DNA of 64,000 nt from Syntrophomonas sp. UBA4922 (GTDB lineage Bacteria; Bacillota; Syntrophomonadia; Syntrophomonadales; Syntrophomonadaceae), in assembly GCA_002398825.1 (NCBI GenBank), contig DHBS01000007.1, positions 26,806-90,805 of the forward strand, written 5' to 3'. The notes beneath the pieces were generated by a model. The model worked only from the letters and a program-made list of their open reading frames with translations, did no database searches and was not told the origin of the DNA. Position numbers and translations under genes: made by a program. Below, piece after piece: positions 63,277-64,000 of the stretch. Position 1 is the first letter of the stretch, and each line of letters begins with the position of its first letter.

Positions 63277-64000
63277 TCATTGCAGTTCCAGTTGTTTAAA
63301 ACCGCCGAAATCCTCAGCCATTTGCGCATAAACTTCTTTTCCCAGCAGAAGCTTGTAGATCTCGTCCGCCTTTTTCTCCGGATCAATATCACGGAATTGT
63401 TCAGGGTAAAGCACTTTGCCTATATAATAAGCATCGGCTATGGCCGTGTCGATATTGGTCGTATAAAAGTTGTAAGGCAGTTGGGAATAGATTTCCTTAT
63501 TTTTGACAGCCGAGAGGGCCTGATAGAATCCCGGATTTTTCCGGTAATCTTCCAGAACCGACTGCAGTCCGCCGGCATCAATAAAAATCTTATCCGGGTT
63601 CCAGGCGATCAATTGCTCCTTATCGATCATCAGGGATCCGCTTTTCCCGGTCTCATCCACCACATTCTTGGCATTAATGGCCTGAAACAGAGCATAGTTG
63701 CCCTGGGTGCTTTCGATTCCATGCGTTCCTTTCATCCCCAGACCGCCTACATAGACCGTAGGTTTCTGATCTTCGGTAATATTTTTAGTTCTGGATTCCA
63801 GGTCGTTTTTAAACCTGTCCATCAACTCTGCCAGTTCCTGGGCTCTTGACTCCATTCCGGTGATTTTGCCGATCAGGGTTAACGAAGCGTTTACCTGGGG
63901 ATCAAAGACGGAGGCTTGCCCATAGCTTAAGGCCACCACCGGAATACCGGTTTTGGACTGTAAATTATCCGCAGTGGCCTGATCGGCCGCATAGGTGGTG
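63277..64000 (-). CDS. FecB-type metal ABC transporter substrate-binding protein (partial)
   Basis: The frame is open to the right edge, so the N-terminus with signal peptide is missing; a GTG at 63939 is internal to the domain because sequence of the same type ([14 protein letters not shown]) continues across it. About 240 residues are visible with [16 protein letters not shown] and [17 protein letters not shown], typical of FecB/BtuF-like binding proteins. Related in type to the lipoprotein at 49986-51083 but not a close copy. It lies upstream of nifH on the same strand and may supply iron or molybdenum for nitrogenase. Confidence 0.85.
   Translation of the reverse strand, partial: TTYAADQATADNLQSKTGIPVVALSYGQASVFDPQVNASLTLIGKITGMESRAQELAELMDRFKNDLESRTKNITEDQKPTVYVGGLGMKGTHGIESTQGNYALFQAINAKNVVDETGKSGSLMIDKEQLIAWNPDKIFIDAGGLQSVLEDYRKNPGFYQALSAVKNKEIYSQLPYNFYTTNIDTAIADAYYIGKVLYPEQFRDIDPEKKADEIYKLLLGKEVYAQMAEDFGGFKQLELQ

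Overview
The window looks like chromosome from an anaerobic, endospore-forming member of the Firmicutes (Bacillota) with a syntrophic fatty-acid-oxidising lifestyle, most like the Syntrophomonadaceae. The evidence is two beta-oxidation gene sets built for short-chain acyl-CoA, a gerA-type germination operon, spore-coat and SASP-like genes, strong AGGAGG ribosome binding sites, frequent TTG/GTG starts, a Clostridium-type molybdenum nitrogenase and a TRAP (MtrB) protein. The species is not identified.

Layout: 1-2369 is a taurine/nitrate-type ABC importer (ATPase cut by the left edge). 2438-2933 holds two small coat proteins. 3064-4717 holds an HD-GYP phosphodiesterase behind phased repeats, then msrB. 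4798-10380 is a MacAB/Lol-like export operon and an MFS permease. 10601-13027 is a glycosyltransferase and glycosidase pair. 13184-17265 is a first beta-oxidation operon (crotonase, thiolase, large acyl-CoA dehydrogenase). 17787-21067 is a mixed stretch: rhomboid protease, unknown coiled-coil protein, CMD-fold protein, HAD hydrolase and an SASP-like gene without a normal start codon.

21143-32640 is the most coherent region. Two tandem paralogous sigma-54 activators (CBS pair, two PAS-like domains, AAA+, HTH) are each followed by a control region with TGTTGC-N6-GCAACA palindromes and a good -24/-12 promoter. The first control region drives the second regulator; the second drives thiolase, 3-hydroxybutyryl-CoA dehydrogenase, crotonase, acyl-CoA dehydrogenase and a two-subunit CoA-transferase, the enzymes that take butyrate through butyryl-CoA to acetyl-CoA. 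No etfAB is in the window.

32663-40847 is housekeeping: YbaK-type deacylase, dnaE, mtrB, pfkA, pyruvate kinase and another hydroxybutyryl-CoA dehydrogenase. 40880-45717 (minus) is a PG-binding-like protein and a germination operon. 45926-51137 (plus) is a metal-handling operon: XdhC-like, FmdE-like, DUF364-type, and a FecBCD-type importer. 51267-53383 (minus) encodes an SPFH protein with five zinc ribbons and two small membrane proteins.

53544-64000 (minus) is the nitrogenase locus: nifH, nifI1, nifI2, nifD, nifK, nifE, nifN, nifB and an AnfO-family gene, behind a roughly 290-base leader holding three related hairpins. A FecB-type binding protein cut by the right edge lies upstream on the same strand. 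Function calls rest on reading motifs in the sequence; no database search was run.
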